The translations under genes and the position numbers were made by a program. The notes beneath the pieces are model-generated. The model saw only the letters and a list, made by a program, of their open reading frames with translations, searched no databases and was not told the origin of the DNA. From an uncultured Clostridium sp. (GTDB lineage: Bacteria > Bacillota > Clostridia > TANB77 > CAG-508), in assembly GCA_900554365.1 (NCBI GenBank), contig USGY01000004.1, positions 21,889 to 85,888 on the forward strand: a stretch of DNA of 64,000 nucleotides, read 5' to 3'. Each line of letters starts with the position of its first letter. Within the stretch, counting starts at the first letter, position 1. Shown piece by piece: positions 63,666 to 64,000 of the stretch.

Positions 63666-64000
<335 letters not shown>

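Overview
The window comes from a very AT-rich, endospore-forming, anaerobic Firmicute, probably an uncultured gut-type member of the Clostridia. Evidence is the dense sporulation and germination content (spoVAC-AD-AE, spoIVA, a gerA-type receptor operon, an SpoVB-like flippase, a DUF421/DUF4363 pair), ferrous iron uptake (feoAB), a rubredoxin domain, and clostridial housekeeping blocks (gatCAB, rpmG-secE-nusG-rplKAJL, infC-rpmI-rplT). Most genes start after a strong AGGAGG-type ribosome binding site. Intrinsic terminators and sigma-A promoters are easy to see.

Layout. 1-2.0 kb: type IV pilus assembly genes on the minus strand (a PilM-PilN fusion and the start of a PilO-like gene). 2.1-7.1 kb: rsmB, a dodecin-spoVA operon, and the infC operon with its leader RNA. 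7.1-11.5 kb: an exchanger gene, then a complete diversity-generating retroelement (DGR) reading leftwards: pilin-like target with variable repeat, avd, a small OB-fold-like gene, reverse transcriptase, template repeat. 11.5-31 kb: serS, engB, gltX, RNase J, an acyl-CoA synthetase with its TetR regulator, a Lon-like protease, a nucleotide-sugar pair, spoIVA, nrdI and a transglutaminase. 31-44.4 kb: a germination receptor operon, secG-rnr, RNA modification genes, uvrC, a dipeptidase and HU. 44.4-57.6 kb: an SpoVB-like flippase, ppaC, hslO, a GlcNAc-1-P transferase fused to rubredoxin, rpiB, rpsT, gatCAB and the L7/L12-L33 ribosomal block. 57.7-64 kb: a C39-like protein, a flavoprotein, an unknown gene, feoAB with a divergent TetR, and a leftward rRNA operon end (5S and part of 23S).

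The most striking signal links two unrelated broken genes. The DGR reverse transcriptase and the SpoVB-like flippase each need two +1 shifts to read through. All four shifts fall exactly on an in-frame CGG triplet, where skipping the C restores the conserved protein. I scanned every other coding region by eye and found no in-frame CGG at all, while CGT, CGC and CGA are used for arginine. CGG may therefore be unassigned here and act as a +1 frameshift site.

The DGR itself is well supported. Template and variable repeats are 114 bp each and differ at 13 positions, all of them adenines in the template's coding sense. The target carries a prepilin-like N-terminus, so the element probably diversifies a surface or pilus-associated ligand-binding protein in a genome that also encodes pilus assembly genes.
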